Assembly (NCBI RefSeq): GCF_900188345.1
Contig: NZ_FZOD01000010.1
Span: 124,001-188,000, forward strand
DNA: 64,000 nt
DNA from: Streptosporangium subroseum
Lineage (GTDB): Bacteria > Actinomycetota > Actinomycetes > Streptosporangiales > Streptosporangiaceae
Direction: 5' to 3'
How positions within the stretch are numbered: position 1 is the stretch's first letter; each line of letters starts with the position of its first letter. The translations under genes were made by a program, and so were the position numbers. Positions 16,711-24,586 of the stretch are shown one piece after another. The notes under the pieces were generated by a model. That model saw only the letters and a program-made list of their open reading frames with translations. It made no database searches and was not told the origin of the DNA.

Positions 16711-16825
16711 GGGTGCGGCCGCCGGTGCTCCGTCATGACGCGATGAATCCCCCCGCTCCGGCCGCGCCGATGAACGCCGACGGGTGCGGCCGGTGGCACC
16801 TCGTCATGACGCGGTGAATCCCTCC
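16711..16825. repeat. ~43-bp duplication including the 3' end of the epimerase gene
   Basis: The segment at 16782-16825, which contains the epimerase stop codon and last codons (minus strand), is repeated with about 80% identity at 16711-16753, 71 bp further downstream. Shared core: gtcatgacgcgatgaatcc versus gtcatgacgcggtgaatcc. Confidence 0.7.
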
Positions 16826-17658
16826 CGCCAGGACGGGTGGCGCGGAGTCCAGCCCAGGTGCTTGCGCGCGTAGTGATTGTCCGCGCCCCGCGCCCACTTG
16901 TGACGGACCGCCTCGGTGGCGCGTCGGGGTGCAGCCGCTCCCACCGACTGACAGAACGCCGGAACCCACTCGTATCCCGCGGCCGGCTCGTCGTCGCAGA
17001 CATTCACCGCGCCCGAGGGCCACGCCAGAGCCGCCACCGCGGCCGCGGCGGCGTCCTCGACGTGTACGAAGCTGCTGACATCGGCGTCTGCGACCAGCTC
17101 ACGCGCCTGGGCCCTGCCGGCAGCCAGCCCGCCGCGCGTGTACCAGGTGCCGGGGCCGTAGAACAGCCCGTAACGCAGCACCACCCACTCCGGAGCCTCC
17201 CGTACGGCGCCCTCCAGCGCGGCCACACCCCGTACGGCCGTCAGCCTGGGCATGCTCGCGTCCAGGTCCAGCGGTGTCCGCTCGGTGGCGGGATCATCCC
17301 CGCCCTCGTAGGCCCACGCGATGCTCTGCGCCACGATGCGGCTCACGCCCGCCGCCAGCGCGGCATTGGTCAGGTTGCGGGTGCCGGTCTTCCGCATCAC
17401 CGCGTTGGACTCGCCGTTGCCGTCGCTCAGATCGGTCAGCTGATTCATGACGACCTCGGGCGCGGCACTCTGGACGGCCCGGGCGAGCGCGTCGACATCG
17501 TAGACATCGGCCACCGCCGCGTCCGCGCCCTGGGCGTGTAGTGCCGCCGCCCCCGCGGCTCGTCGTACCAGGCCGGTGACCTGGTGACCCTGCTCGATCA
17601 GCAGCGGCACGATCCGCCTGCCGATGACCCCGGTGGCCCCGGCCAGGAATATGCGCAT
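16804..17658 (-). CDS. NAD-dependent epimerase/dehydratase family protein
   Basis: 284 residues of an extended/atypical SDR. The N-terminal nucleotide-binding motif is MRIFLAGATGVIGRRIVPLL. A canonical YxxxK is not evident; the corresponding region reads SIAWAYEGGDDPATERTPLD, as in atypical SDR members that may act as NAD(P)H-binding reductases or sensors. The C-terminal part has WVVLRYGLFYGPGTWYTRGG and FVHVEDAAAAAVAAL. The substrate is unknown. The last codons are duplicated downstream. Confidence 0.82.
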   Translation of the reverse strand: MRIFLAGATGVIGRRIVPLLIEQGHQVTGLVRRAAGAAALHAQGADAAVADVYDVDALARAVQSAAPEVVMNQLTDLSDGNGESNAVMRKTGTRNLTNAALAAGVSRIVAQSIAWAYEGGDDPATERTPLDLDASMPRLTAVRGVAALEGAVREAPEWVVLRYGLFYGPGTWYTRGGLAAGRAQARELVADADVSSFVHVEDAAAAAVAALAWPSGAVNVCDDEPAAGYEWVPAFCQSVGAAAPRRATEAVRHKWARGADNHYARKHLGWTPRHPSWREGFTAS

Positions 17659-18107
17659 GGCAAGAACTCTCTCGTCGCGTGTGGTGTGGAACGTCAGTAC
17701 TGCCGCGGCGCGGCGTTCGAGCTCGTCGCCATCGCCTCGGCGGGCTCCGGGACGAACGGCGGGCGCTGTTCCGGCGGCATCGCCGGCGCCGAGTCGGTCG
17801 TTGTCATACCCGCCACACTAGGCATCGGTCGGACCAGACAAACAGGCCATTTATCGGCAAATTTGTCCTACCAATCAACAGAAACGTGTCGGCGACAGAG
17901 CGGCCCGCCGTCTCGTCGGGGCTCAACCGGACGGTGAGGAAGCGGGCGGAACACCCCGGATCCGCCGCCACCGTGGTTGTGGTCGCCGGTGGCGCAACCG
18001 CTCCGAAGCGGTGAATTCGCCGCCCCGCGTATGCCGGAGAAGAAGTGCGGGGGTGACACGGAGCCGGGCGCCCATCCGGGCTCATCATCTCTGCCATGGC
18101 GTAAATT
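17659..18107. other. 449-bp intergenic region without a supported gene
   Basis: No open frame here has a ribosome site or a recognisable product. An AT-rich patch at about 17838-17885 is the likely divergent promoter zone for the epimerase. The region ends where the first duplicated leader cassette begins. Confidence 0.4.
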
Positions 18108-18127
18108 CCGGCTTTCTTGCTCCGTAA

Positions 18128-18269
18128 TGATCCCGGACCAAGCCTTTGTTCTCTCTGGGGAGACCGCCCATATGCCCCTCAACTAGCGTCTTTAGTGAGG
18201 ACGCCGATTCGGCATATTTCCTGGAAACCGAGACGGTGCCCTGTAAGTCCAGGCAGCACGCAGGGATCA
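18128..18269 (+). promoter_or_regulatory. Structured leader RNA, copy A (riboswitch-like)
   Basis: A closing helix can form between tgatccc (18128-18134) and gggatca (18263-18269). Inside are hairpins gcgtc/gacgc (18186-18190/18200-18204) and ttcc/ggaa. A competing pairing ccctg (18239-18243) with caggg (18261-18265) would invade the 3' strand of the closing helix. The ribosome site and ATG of the small secreted protein lie 12-30 nt downstream. Copy B conserves this layout with sequence changes. I do not recognise a known riboswitch class. Confidence 0.55.
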
Positions 18270-18293
18270 ACCATCAGACACGGAGTGATTTTC

Positions 18294-18587
18294 ATGGTGA
18301 AGCACGTTCTCGCCGCCGGAACATTGGTGGCTTCCAGTCTCATCGTCGCCCTGACGATGTCCGCCCAGCCCGCCGGCGCAAGCGTCGTAACCCAGGAAAC
18401 CACGGCCGCATCCGTGCTCCTGAACGGCGGCCGTACCTACCACGACCCCTACGACCCCACCTATCCCTGGGGCGGCGGACCCTACCTTCACAGGAATTAC
18501 GATGGCTCGGGCTACCACGTCCACCCGGGCAACCGCTGGGGCGGCGGCTATTACAACAATTACGGCTATTTCGGCCACATTCACTAG
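18294..18587 (+). CDS. Small secreted Gly/Tyr/His-rich protein, cassette A
   Basis: 97 residues. The signal peptide (MVKHVLAAGTLVASSLIVAL...PAGAS) is almost identical to that of the protein at 19079. The mature part is low-complexity, with Gly, Tyr, His and Asn (HDPYDPTYPWGGG, RWGGGYYNNYGYFGHIH). It has no recognisable domain and no Cys. GGAG lies 8 nt upstream of the ATG. It is preceded by the structured leader and followed by hairpins, so it is a self-contained unit. A cell-surface or metal-binding role is possible because of the His/Tyr content, but nothing proves it. Confidence 0.75.
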   Translation: MVKHVLAAGTLVASSLIVALTMSAQPAGASVVTQETTAASVLLNGGRTYHDPYDPTYPWGGGPYLHRNYDGSGYHVHPGNRWGGGYYNNYGYFGHIH

Positions 18588-18646
18588 AAATAGTCCGATA
18601 CAGGAGTAAATAGAGCGACTGGCCGGTGAGTTGAGGTGTGAACGGT

Positions 18647-18736
18647 CGTGGTCGACCACGTTCGCCGCGGCTCGTCACCTGCGACCTCAGGTGAGCCTGT
18701 CGCCCTGCGGCACCTCGGGTGGGCCCGCCCGAGGTG
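18647..18736 (+). terminator. Terminator region of cassette A (palindrome plus hairpin)
   Basis: A 14-bp palindrome cgtggtcgaccacg (18647-18660) corresponds in position to the terminator of cassette B. Further on, cacctcgggtggg / cccgcccgaggtg (18711-18736) forms a 13-bp stem with one wobble pair. Confidence 0.6.
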
Positions 18737-18914
18737 CTGTCCCGGGCGGAGAGAAGTCCTGTGAGTGCGCGGTCACGCGTCGAATCGCGCGCCCGGCAGG
18801 TCCTTCAAAGGGGTTTTCCACTCCTGGCCGGCGCATTCTTGATAACCATATTCATCGTCAATACCGGGTTTGTCGTCTCCGTTCCGATGTAACCTCCGGC
18901 TTTCTTTTTCGGTA

Positions 18915-19054
18915 TTGATCCCGGACCAAGGCTTTGTTCTCCCTGGGGGGACCGACCAGATGTCCTCAACTAGCGTCTTTAATCAGGACGTCGATTCGGC
19001 ATTTTTCGCGAACTCGGTCGGCGCTCGATAGTCCAGGCAGCATGCCGGGATCAA
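18915..19054 (+). promoter_or_regulatory. Structured leader RNA, copy B (riboswitch-like)
   Basis: The closing helix is 10 bp here: ttgatcccgg (18915-18924) with ccgggatcaa (19045-19054). The internal hairpin gcgtc/gacgt (18973-18977/18987-18991) keeps pairing through a G-U wobble, and ttcgcgaa replaces the ttcc/ggaa hairpin of copy A. The competing pairing becomes cggc (19019-19022) with gccg (19044-19047), at the same place as the different ccctg/caggg pairing in copy A. Conserved structure with altered sequence supports a functional RNA. Confidence 0.55.
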
Positions 19055-19078
19055 CCATCAGACACGGAGTGATTTTCC

Positions 19079-19474
19079 ATGGTGAAGCATGCCCTCGCCG
19101 CCGGAACATTGGTGGCCTCCAGTCTCATCGTCGCCCTGACGATGTCGGTCCAGCCCGCGGGCGCAAGCGCGACAACCCAGGAAGCAGCTCCTCCGTTGTC
19201 CGGAATACGGAATGACCCCCCACCCGGCGGTTGGGGTGACCGGCACCATGACGACCACTGGAACGACGGACGGCCCGATTGGCACGGCGGGCGACCCGAC
19301 TGGCACGGCGGGCGACCCGACTGGCACCATGACGATCACTGGCATGCCGGGCGGCCCGACTGGCATCACGACGATCACTGGCACGGTGGACGGCCCGACT
19401 GGCACCATGACGATCACTGGCACGGCGGACGACCCGACTGGCACCATGACCACCGCGGTCCTTTCACTCGCTAG
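19079..19474 (+). CDS. Small secreted His/Asp/Trp repeat protein, cassette B
   Basis: 131 residues. Signal peptide MVKHALAAGTLVASSLIVAL, then a mature region of 13-residue units of the type GRPDWHHDDHWHG, preceded by shorter GRPDWHG units; in the DNA these are 39-bp and 21-bp tandem units over about 19255-19455. The many His-Asp clusters could chelate Zn, Ni or Cu, as His-rich extracellular metal sinks do, but binding is only inferred. No Cys. GGAG lies 9 nt before the ATG. Repeat number probably varies between strains. Confidence 0.75.
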   Translation: MVKHALAAGTLVASSLIVALTMSVQPAGASATTQEAAPPLSGIRNDPPPGGWGDRHHDDHWNDGRPDWHGGRPDWHGGRPDWHHDDHWHAGRPDWHHDDHWHGGRPDWHHDDHWHGGRPDWHHDHRGPFTR

Positions 19475-19524
19475 AACCACGTCGGCAGCGGCAGAGGGTA
19501 GTGATTGACCGGCGAGCCGAGGTG

Positions 19525-19566
19525 CGAGCGGCACCGGTCGTGGCCGGCCACGACCGGTGCCGCTCG
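19525..19566. terminator. Perfect 42-bp palindrome terminator
   Basis: 21-bp arms with no spacer (cgagcggcaccggtcgtggcc and complement), 51 nt after the cassette B stop and 80 nt beyond the stop of the convergent membrane-protein gene. In RNA the central bases would form the loop. It can terminate from either side. Confidence 0.75.
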
Positions 19567-19645
19567 TCGCCCCGTGAAACTCCCGGACGGGCCTCCGGTT
19601 CGGAGAGGGGGCTCGGATACGTGATCGGACGGGCGCCCGCCGACG

Positions 19646-20053
19646 TCAGCCGGCACATCCGGCGTACTCGTCGAGACGCCAGAGCATGACGACCAGCATC
19701 AGCGGAAACATCGCCACGTGGGCGAGGCCCATCAAGGACCCACCGTCGATGAGGCCCATCCAGAGCAGCGGGAACAGCGGCAGCGCGGGAGCGAACATGG
19801 AGCCGCACATCTCCAGGGTGCGGGCCCAGCCGTGGCCGCGATAGCGCATCCAGGCGGCCATGCCGACGGACATGTCGAACGCCATCAGCAGGTAGGCGAG
19901 CTCGGGGTCCCGCTCGTGCGAGAAGCCGAGCCCGACAGCGGACAGGAGCATCCCAAGGATGATCATTCCGGCGAACATCGCGATGATCATCTCGACGTAG
20001 TGCCAGGCGAATCGGCGCCACCTGCGGCGGGTGATCGGTGCTGTCTGACTCAT
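19646..20053 (-). CDS. Small integral membrane protein of unknown function
   Basis: 135 residues with a basic N-terminus (TRRRWRRFAWHYVEMIIAMF) and about four transmembrane helices (IIAMFAGMIILGMLLSAVGL; LLMAFDMSVGMAAWM; LPLFPLLWMGLIDGG; LAHVAMFPLMLVVMLW). Met-rich helices and a His between the last two are notable. I do not recognise the family. It is divergent from the GlxA-type regulator at 20152 with a 98-bp spacer, so it may be that regulator's target. Confidence 0.7.
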   Translation of the reverse strand: MSQTAPITRRRWRRFAWHYVEMIIAMFAGMIILGMLLSAVGLGFSHERDPELAYLLMAFDMSVGMAAWMRYRGHGWARTLEMCGSMFAPALPLFPLLWMGLIDGGSLMGLAHVAMFPLMLVVMLWRLDEYAGCAG

Positions 20054-20151
20054 GGCTCAACGGTGTCGCCATGCCGGCCGCGCGCCCAGAAAGACGAATG
20101 TACAGGTCTGGAAACCTGGGCACCCTGTCCTTTCTGACATAGGTTCGCCCC

Positions 20152-21126
20152 ATGATCGAACGGCGCATCGCCGTCGTCGGGTACGACGCGGCAGAACTGC
20201 TCGACATCGCCTGCGTGACAACGAGCCTGGAGATGGCGAACGCGCACGGCGCCAGGCCCGTCTACCGCGTGCGCCTGATCACCCCGGGAGGCCATCCCAT
20301 CACCTGCGGCACCGGCCTGACGCTCCACGCGCAGGAGGCACTCGAACGGATCACCGGGCCGCTCGACACGCTCATCGTGTCGGGGGGCGTCGGGCATGAG
20401 GCGGCGGCCGGAAATCGGTTGATCCTCGGTCACATCCGCCGCCTGTCGCGCGAGAGCCGCCGCGTCGCGTCAGTGTGCACCGGGGCCGACGTCCTGGCCG
20501 CCGCGGGTCTGCTCGACGGCCGGCGCGCCACCACCCACTGGGAGCAGGCGTACGATATCGCCGCCCGTCATCCGAAGGTCCTCTTCGATCCCAGCCCGAT
20601 CTTCATTCGCGACGGGAACACCTACACGGCGGCCGGCGTCACCAGTGCCCTGGACCTCACGCTCGCCTTCATCGAGGAAGACCATGGCGCCGAGCTGGCG
20701 CGGCGAGTGTCGCGGAGCCTGGTGACCTACCTGCAGCGGCCCGGCAACCAGGCGCAGATGAGCATGTTCACCGTCGCCTCGCCGCCGGTGAACAGCCTGG
20801 TCAAGAAGGTGGTCGACCATGTCACGGGTCACCTGGACGCCGACCTGACCACGGTCGCGCTGGCGGCCGGCGCGGGCGTGAGCGGACGGCACCTGACCCG
20901 GCTGTTCCTCAGACACCTCGGACAGACACCGGGCCGGTTCGTCCGGCAGGCCCGTACGGAGGCCGCCGCGCACCTCCTGGTCTCCACCTCCCTGCCCATG
21001 GCCGGTGTGGCGGCCCGCTGCGGGTTCGGGACGGCCGAGACCCTGCGCCAGGCGTTCGTCAAGCAGTACGGGATCTCACCCTCGCAGTACCGATCCACGG
21101 CGACGTCCACGACGCCGACCGCGTAG
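20152..21126 (+). CDS. GlxA family transcriptional regulator (DJ-1/PfpI + AraC HTH)
   Basis: 324 residues. An N-terminal class I glutamine amidotransferase-like DJ-1/PfpI domain (LIVSGGVGHEAAAG, VASVCTGADVLAAAGLLDGR with the nucleophile-elbow Cys, ATTHWEQAYDIAARHP) is followed by a C-terminal AraC double HTH (LALAAGAGVSGRHLTRLFLR, MAGVAARCGFGTAETLRQAF, YGISPSQYRS). Such proteins are non-enzymatic ligand sensors that activate neighbouring genes. It is divergent from the small membrane protein. Confidence 0.92.
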   Translation: MIERRIAVVGYDAAELLDIACVTTSLEMANAHGARPVYRVRLITPGGHPITCGTGLTLHAQEALERITGPLDTLIVSGGVGHEAAAGNRLILGHIRRLSRESRRVASVCTGADVLAAAGLLDGRRATTHWEQAYDIAARHPKVLFDPSPIFIRDGNTYTAAGVTSALDLTLAFIEEDHGAELARRVSRSLVTYLQRPGNQAQMSMFTVASPPVNSLVKKVVDHVTGHLDADLTTVALAAGAGVSGRHLTRLFLRHLGQTPGRFVRQARTEAAAHLLVSTSLPMAGVAARCGFGTAETLRQAFVKQYGISPSQYRSTATSTTPTA

Positions 21127-21136
21127 TGCCCTCACC

Positions 21137-21185
21137 GCGGGGAAAGCGGCAGACCAGGCGAAGCGGGAAGATAGCAGACCAGGTG
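21137..21185. repeat. Two ~24-bp direct repeats after the GlxA regulator
   Basis: gcggcagaccaggcgaagc is followed 24 bp on by tagcagaccaggtgaaacg, just after the regulator stop (21126) in the gap to the convergent lipoprotein gene. Confidence 0.45.
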
Positions 21186-21247
21186 AAACGCGCCCTCCGA
21201 ACGTCACGTGGCCGCGTTCCGGGAGCCGCTCCGCTCCGCGACGCGTC

Positions 21248-22549
21248 TCAGGGGGCGATCGTCCGGGCGTAGACGGCAGAGGTGGAGGCGGTCAGCGTCA
21301 CATCCGACGGGTAGGCCGCGCCCACTCCCCAGATCTTCTCCGGTGTCGCGGCCAGATCGTTCAGGGACACACGCCCGCCGGAAACCTCCGGTAGGGACAC
21401 CGATGACGATCCGTCCGCGGCGAGCGACAGGACCGAGGTCGTGTGGATGTCCGCGCCGGAGTCGTCGTCGGCGGGCCAGACGATGACGTGAGCGCCACCG
21501 CGCCCATCGGGTACGGCTTCGCGGAGCCGCCACGTGGGCGGTACGGTCACCGCGCGCCACGAGCGCCCATCCCAATGGGCCGCCACGGGAAGGCTCCGCG
21601 GCCGTTCGCCCTCACCGGACTCCTCCTGACGCTCCGTCCGGGAGCCGAAGACCCAGACGTCGTCTTCGCCGCCGGTGACCAGGTTCTCCAGTTGCAGGTA
21701 CCCCTCCTCGTCGTCAGCGGGGAAGATCTCGCCGAAGGAGACACGCGTCCAGCCGGTTCCGTCCGAGCGGAAGAGTCCCGTGGCCCTCCGCGCGCCTTCC
21801 CCCGACGTGCCGACCGTCCACAGGGTGCCCGGTGAGGTCGCGCCGATCGCCAGGCCGAGCACTCCGTCGGGCAGCGGCACCTCCCGCCAGCCGGTTCCGT
21901 CGAAGAACCAGGCCACGGCCGCGTCACGGGAGGGGAGAGCCCAGACGTGCGTGCCGTCCAGCACCTCGATCTGCCCCACCGTGAACGGAAACTCCTTCGA
22001 GACCGTCCAGCGGACGCCGTCCCAGTGGAGGGCGGAGGAGGCTCTCTCGGTGTTGACGTGCAACCAGACGTCGTCGGGCGCGGAGGAGCCCGCGTCGACG
22101 ACGGAGCCCTTGACGCCGCCCGGCAGCGCGCTCTCCACCCACTGCCAGCCGTCCCACCTGAGCGCGAGAAGGGAAGCGTTCGAGCCTCCGGCCCGCCCGA
22201 ACGCCCAGGCGTCGTCCTCGGCGGGAGCCACCACGTGCGTCAGCGAGTCGAAGACGCCGTAGTCCGCGAGGTGGACGAGCTTCCAGGGATCGCCCGTGAG
22301 CGGAATGTTCACCGGGTCCTTCGCCGAGGCCGCGTGGTCGGGATAGATGAAGTCGAACGCACCTGTTACGTCCTTTTCGTCCTCGGGAGGCGAGGGAGGG
22401 GGAGTCATCTCCGGCTGAGCCGCCGCGGTTGTCGCGACATTCTCTGTTCTCCGCTCCGCCGAGGGTTGCCGCCCTGCCGAGCCGCAACCGGCGACCGCCA
22501 GACCGAAAGCGGTGATCAGCACGGCAAGTCCCTTTGATTCACGGAGCAT
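21248..22549 (-). CDS. Lipoprotein with WD/kelch-like repeats, unknown function
   Basis: 433 residues. Lipoprotein signal MLRESKGLAVLITAFGLAVA with lipobox VAGC, a Pro/Glu-rich linker, then recurring motifs of the type W-D-G-x-x-W and APxDDVWxxG (LRWDGWQWVES, LHWDGVRWTVS, FDGTGWREVPL, HWDGRSWRAVTV). These repeats are typical of secreted beta-propeller-like proteins. No catalytic motif is visible. The start is set by the signal peptide; the ribosome site is poor. It is convergent with the GlxA-type regulator. Confidence 0.72.
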   Translation of the reverse strand: MLRESKGLAVLITAFGLAVAGCGSAGRQPSAERRTENVATTAAAQPEMTPPPSPPEDEKDVTGAFDFIYPDHAASAKDPVNIPLTGDPWKLVHLADYGVFDSLTHVVAPAEDDAWAFGRAGGSNASLLALRWDGWQWVESALPGGVKGSVVDAGSSAPDDVWLHVNTERASSALHWDGVRWTVSKEFPFTVGQIEVLDGTHVWALPSRDAAVAWFFDGTGWREVPLPDGVLGLAIGATSPGTLWTVGTSGEGARRATGLFRSDGTGWTRVSFGEIFPADDEEGYLQLENLVTGGEDDVWVFGSRTERQEESGEGERPRSLPVAAHWDGRSWRAVTVPPTWRLREAVPDGRGGAHVIVWPADDDSGADIHTTSVLSLAADGSSSVSLPEVSGGRVSLNDLAATPEKIWGVGAAYPSDVTLTASTSAVYARTIAP

Positions 22550-22798
22550 TCCGTGATGATAGGAGCCGGATGCGCTCGGGACCGAGGGAAGGACACATTC
22601 ACGTGTGGCCGGACAGGAAGCCGACCTCACCGTGAGGATGGCGGGCCGTTCCAGCGGCGGCCTCGGTCGACCCTCGGGGCACGCCGTACGGACTCGGGCT
22701 GATTTTTCTTTCCCGGATGTCCGCCAGGATGTCGAGACCGAGGGAGCGTGCTTCTACCTATACGTGAAAGCGTCGGCGAGAACGTAAGGGACGATGAC

Positions 22799-23197
22799 AT
22801 GAAATACATGATGCTGATGCAGTTCAGCGAGCAGAACGACCTCCAGCCGATGCACACCTGGGCCCCGGAGGACGTCAAGGCACATATCGAGTTCATGCAC
22901 ACCACGAACGAGAAGCTCACCGCCGCCGGGGAGTTCGTGGAGGCGCAGGGACTGGCCGCCCCGGATCAGGGCCGGATCGTGCGGGCGAACGGTGACGGCC
23001 CTCCCATCGTCACGGACGGTCCGTATCCCGAGACGAAGGAGTTCCTGGTCGGCTACTGGATCGTCGACTGCGAGAGCATGGAGCGGGCGATCGAGCTCGC
23101 CGCGTACGTCTCGGCCGCACCCGGCCCCGGCGGCAGGCCGTTCAACATGCCGATCGAGGTGCGCCAGGTGATGTCGGCCAGGTCCGAGGAGCTGTGA
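22799..23197 (+). CDS. YciI family (DGPF) protein
   Basis: 132 residues: MKYMMLMQFSEQ start, VRANGDGPPIVTDGPYPETK (the DGPF-type signature) and LAAYVSAAPGPGGRPFNMPI. These YCII-related proteins sit next to ECF42-group sigma factors, as here, and are assumed to work with them, though how is not established. An AAGGGA site lies upstream of the ATG. Probably co-transcribed with the sigma gene 63 nt downstream. Confidence 0.88.
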   Translation: MKYMMLMQFSEQNDLQPMHTWAPEDVKAHIEFMHTTNEKLTAAGEFVEAQGLAAPDQGRIVRANGDGPPIVTDGPYPETKEFLVGYWIVDCESMERAIELAAYVSAAPGPGGRPFNMPIEVRQVMSARSEEL

Positions 23198-23260
23198 CCG
23201 TTGAATGCCGATCGGGGCGTGCCGGGTGAGGCGCCGGTCATGTCCGAGGGACCGTGACCG

Positions 23261-24586
23261 ATGAGTGATCCGGCCGTCGACGACCTGCTGCGCGAACTCG
23301 CGCCGCAGGTCGTCGGCGTGCTCACCCGGCGCTTCGGAGATTTCGACGCCGCCGAGGACGCGGTCCAGGAGTCACTGCTGGACGCCGCGGCCCAGTGGGT
23401 CGAGGAAGGCGTGCCGGGCAACCCGCGGGGCTGGCTCATCCAGGTCGCGTACCGCCGGATGATCGAGCAGCTGCGCAACGAGCAGGCCCGCCGCCGCAGG
23501 GAGGAACGGGTGGCCACGCGGGAGCCCCCGGACCGGCGGGTCTCGCCGTCGGCGGACGACGCGTACGAGACGGACCGGGACGACACGCTGATCATGTTGT
23601 TCCTGTGCTGCCACTCCGAGCTGACCCCGACCTCGGCGATCGCCCTCACCCTGCGCTCCGTGGGCGGTCTGACCACGGCCGAGATCGCCAAGGCCTTCAT
23701 GGTGCCCGAGACGACGATGGCGCAGCGGATCAGCCGGGCCAAGCAGCGCATCAAGGCGTCCGGCGTCCCGTTCCGCATGCCGGCCCCCGGGGAGCGGGCG
23801 CGGCGGCTCGGCTCGGTGCTGCACGTCCTGTACCTCATCTTCAACGAGGGCTACGCCAGCAGCGCGGGCCCCGACCTGCAACGCGTGGAGCTCTCCCGCG
23901 AGGCGATCCGGCTGGCCAGGATGCTCCACGGGCTGCTCCCCGACGACTGCGAGGTGGCCGGGCTGCTCGCGCTGATGCTGCTCACCGATGCCAGGCGCCC
24001 CGCACGGACCGGTGCGGGCGGCGTCCCGATCCCGCTGTCCGAACAGGACCGGAGCCTGTGGGACGGCGAGGCCGTCACCGAAGGGGTCGCGCTCGTCACC
24101 GGCGCCCTGGCCAGGGGCGCGGTCGGCCCCTACCAGCTCCAGGCGGCGATAGCCGCGGTCCACGACGAGGCGGCGACGGCCGAGGAGACCGACTGGCCGC
24201 AGATCCTGGCGCTGTACGGCCTGCTGGAACGCATGTCCGACAACCCCGTGGTCTCGCTCAACCGTGCCGTCGCCGCCGCCATGGCGCACGGCGCCGCGAT
24301 CGGCCTCGACATGCTCAGGGCACTCGCCGCGGACGGGCGCCTGGCGGGAAATCACCGCTTCTACGCGGCCCGGGCCCACCTTCTGGAGATGGCCGGCGAC
24401 CGGCAGGCCGCCGTCGACGACTACCGGACGGCGGCGAGCCGTACGACGAGCATCCCGGAGCGCGACTATCTCACCACCCGCGCCGCCCAGCTCGCCGCGG
24501 TGGACCACCGCTCCCGCTCAGCCGGTGACCAGGCGCTGGAGCGCGGGAGCGTAGAGGTCGGCCAGGTGCTCGGGGGTGGCCAGTGA
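23261..24586 (+). CDS. ECF42-type RNA polymerase sigma factor
   Basis: 441 residues. Sigma region 2 (LLRELAPQVVGVLTRRFGDF, AEDAVQESLLDAA, PRGWLIQVAYRRMIEQLR) and region 4 (TPTSAIALTLRSVGGLTTAE, AKAFMVPETTMAQRISRAKQ) are followed by a long C-terminal extension with TPR-like helices (VLYLIFNEGYASSAGPDLQR, GLLALMLLTDARRPAR, PYQLQAAIAAVHDEAATAEE). This domain defines the ECF42 group and replaces an anti-sigma factor. The last 69 nt overlap the 3' end of the convergent TetR gene, so the final 20 or so residues are probably not family-conserved. Confidence 0.9.
   Translation: MSDPAVDDLLRELAPQVVGVLTRRFGDFDAAEDAVQESLLDAAAQWVEEGVPGNPRGWLIQVAYRRMIEQLRNEQARRRREERVATREPPDRRVSPSADDAYETDRDDTLIMLFLCCHSELTPTSAIALTLRSVGGLTTAEIAKAFMVPETTMAQRISRAKQRIKASGVPFRMPAPGERARRLGSVLHVLYLIFNEGYASSAGPDLQRVELSREAIRLARMLHGLLPDDCEVAGLLALMLLTDARRPARTGAGGVPIPLSEQDRSLWDGEAVTEGVALVTGALARGAVGPYQLQAAIAAVHDEAATAEETDWPQILALYGLLERMSDNPVVSLNRAVAAAMAHGAAIGLDMLRALAADGRLAGNHRFYAARAHLLEMAGDRQAAVDDYRTAASRTTSIPERDYLTTRAAQLAAVDHRSRSAGDQALERGSVEVGQVLGGGQ

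Larger units (their letters stand above)
18108..19575 (+). repeat. Tandem duplication of leader-gene-terminator cassettes
   Basis: Copy A spans about 18108-18680 and copy B about 18896-19575. They share the leader (from ccggctttctt), ribosome site, about 35 codons of signal peptide, and the post-stop sequence around ggccggtgag / gaccggcgag. Only the mature coding regions are unrelated. The 18681-18895 interval between them has the second hairpin of copy A and no gene. Confidence 0.8.

Noticed and set aside
17837-17867. gacaaa/tttgtc inverted repeat in the epimerase promoter
   Set aside because: Six-bp arms with a 19-bp spacer are likely by chance, and there is no adjacent regulator to match.
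18128-19054. Assignment of the leaders to the c-di-AMP (ydaO) riboswitch often found before actinobacterial secreted proteins
   Set aside because: The GGGGA-type segment is suggestive, but the conserved ydaO blocks and pseudoknot sequences are not visible and the downstream genes are not cell-wall hydrolases.
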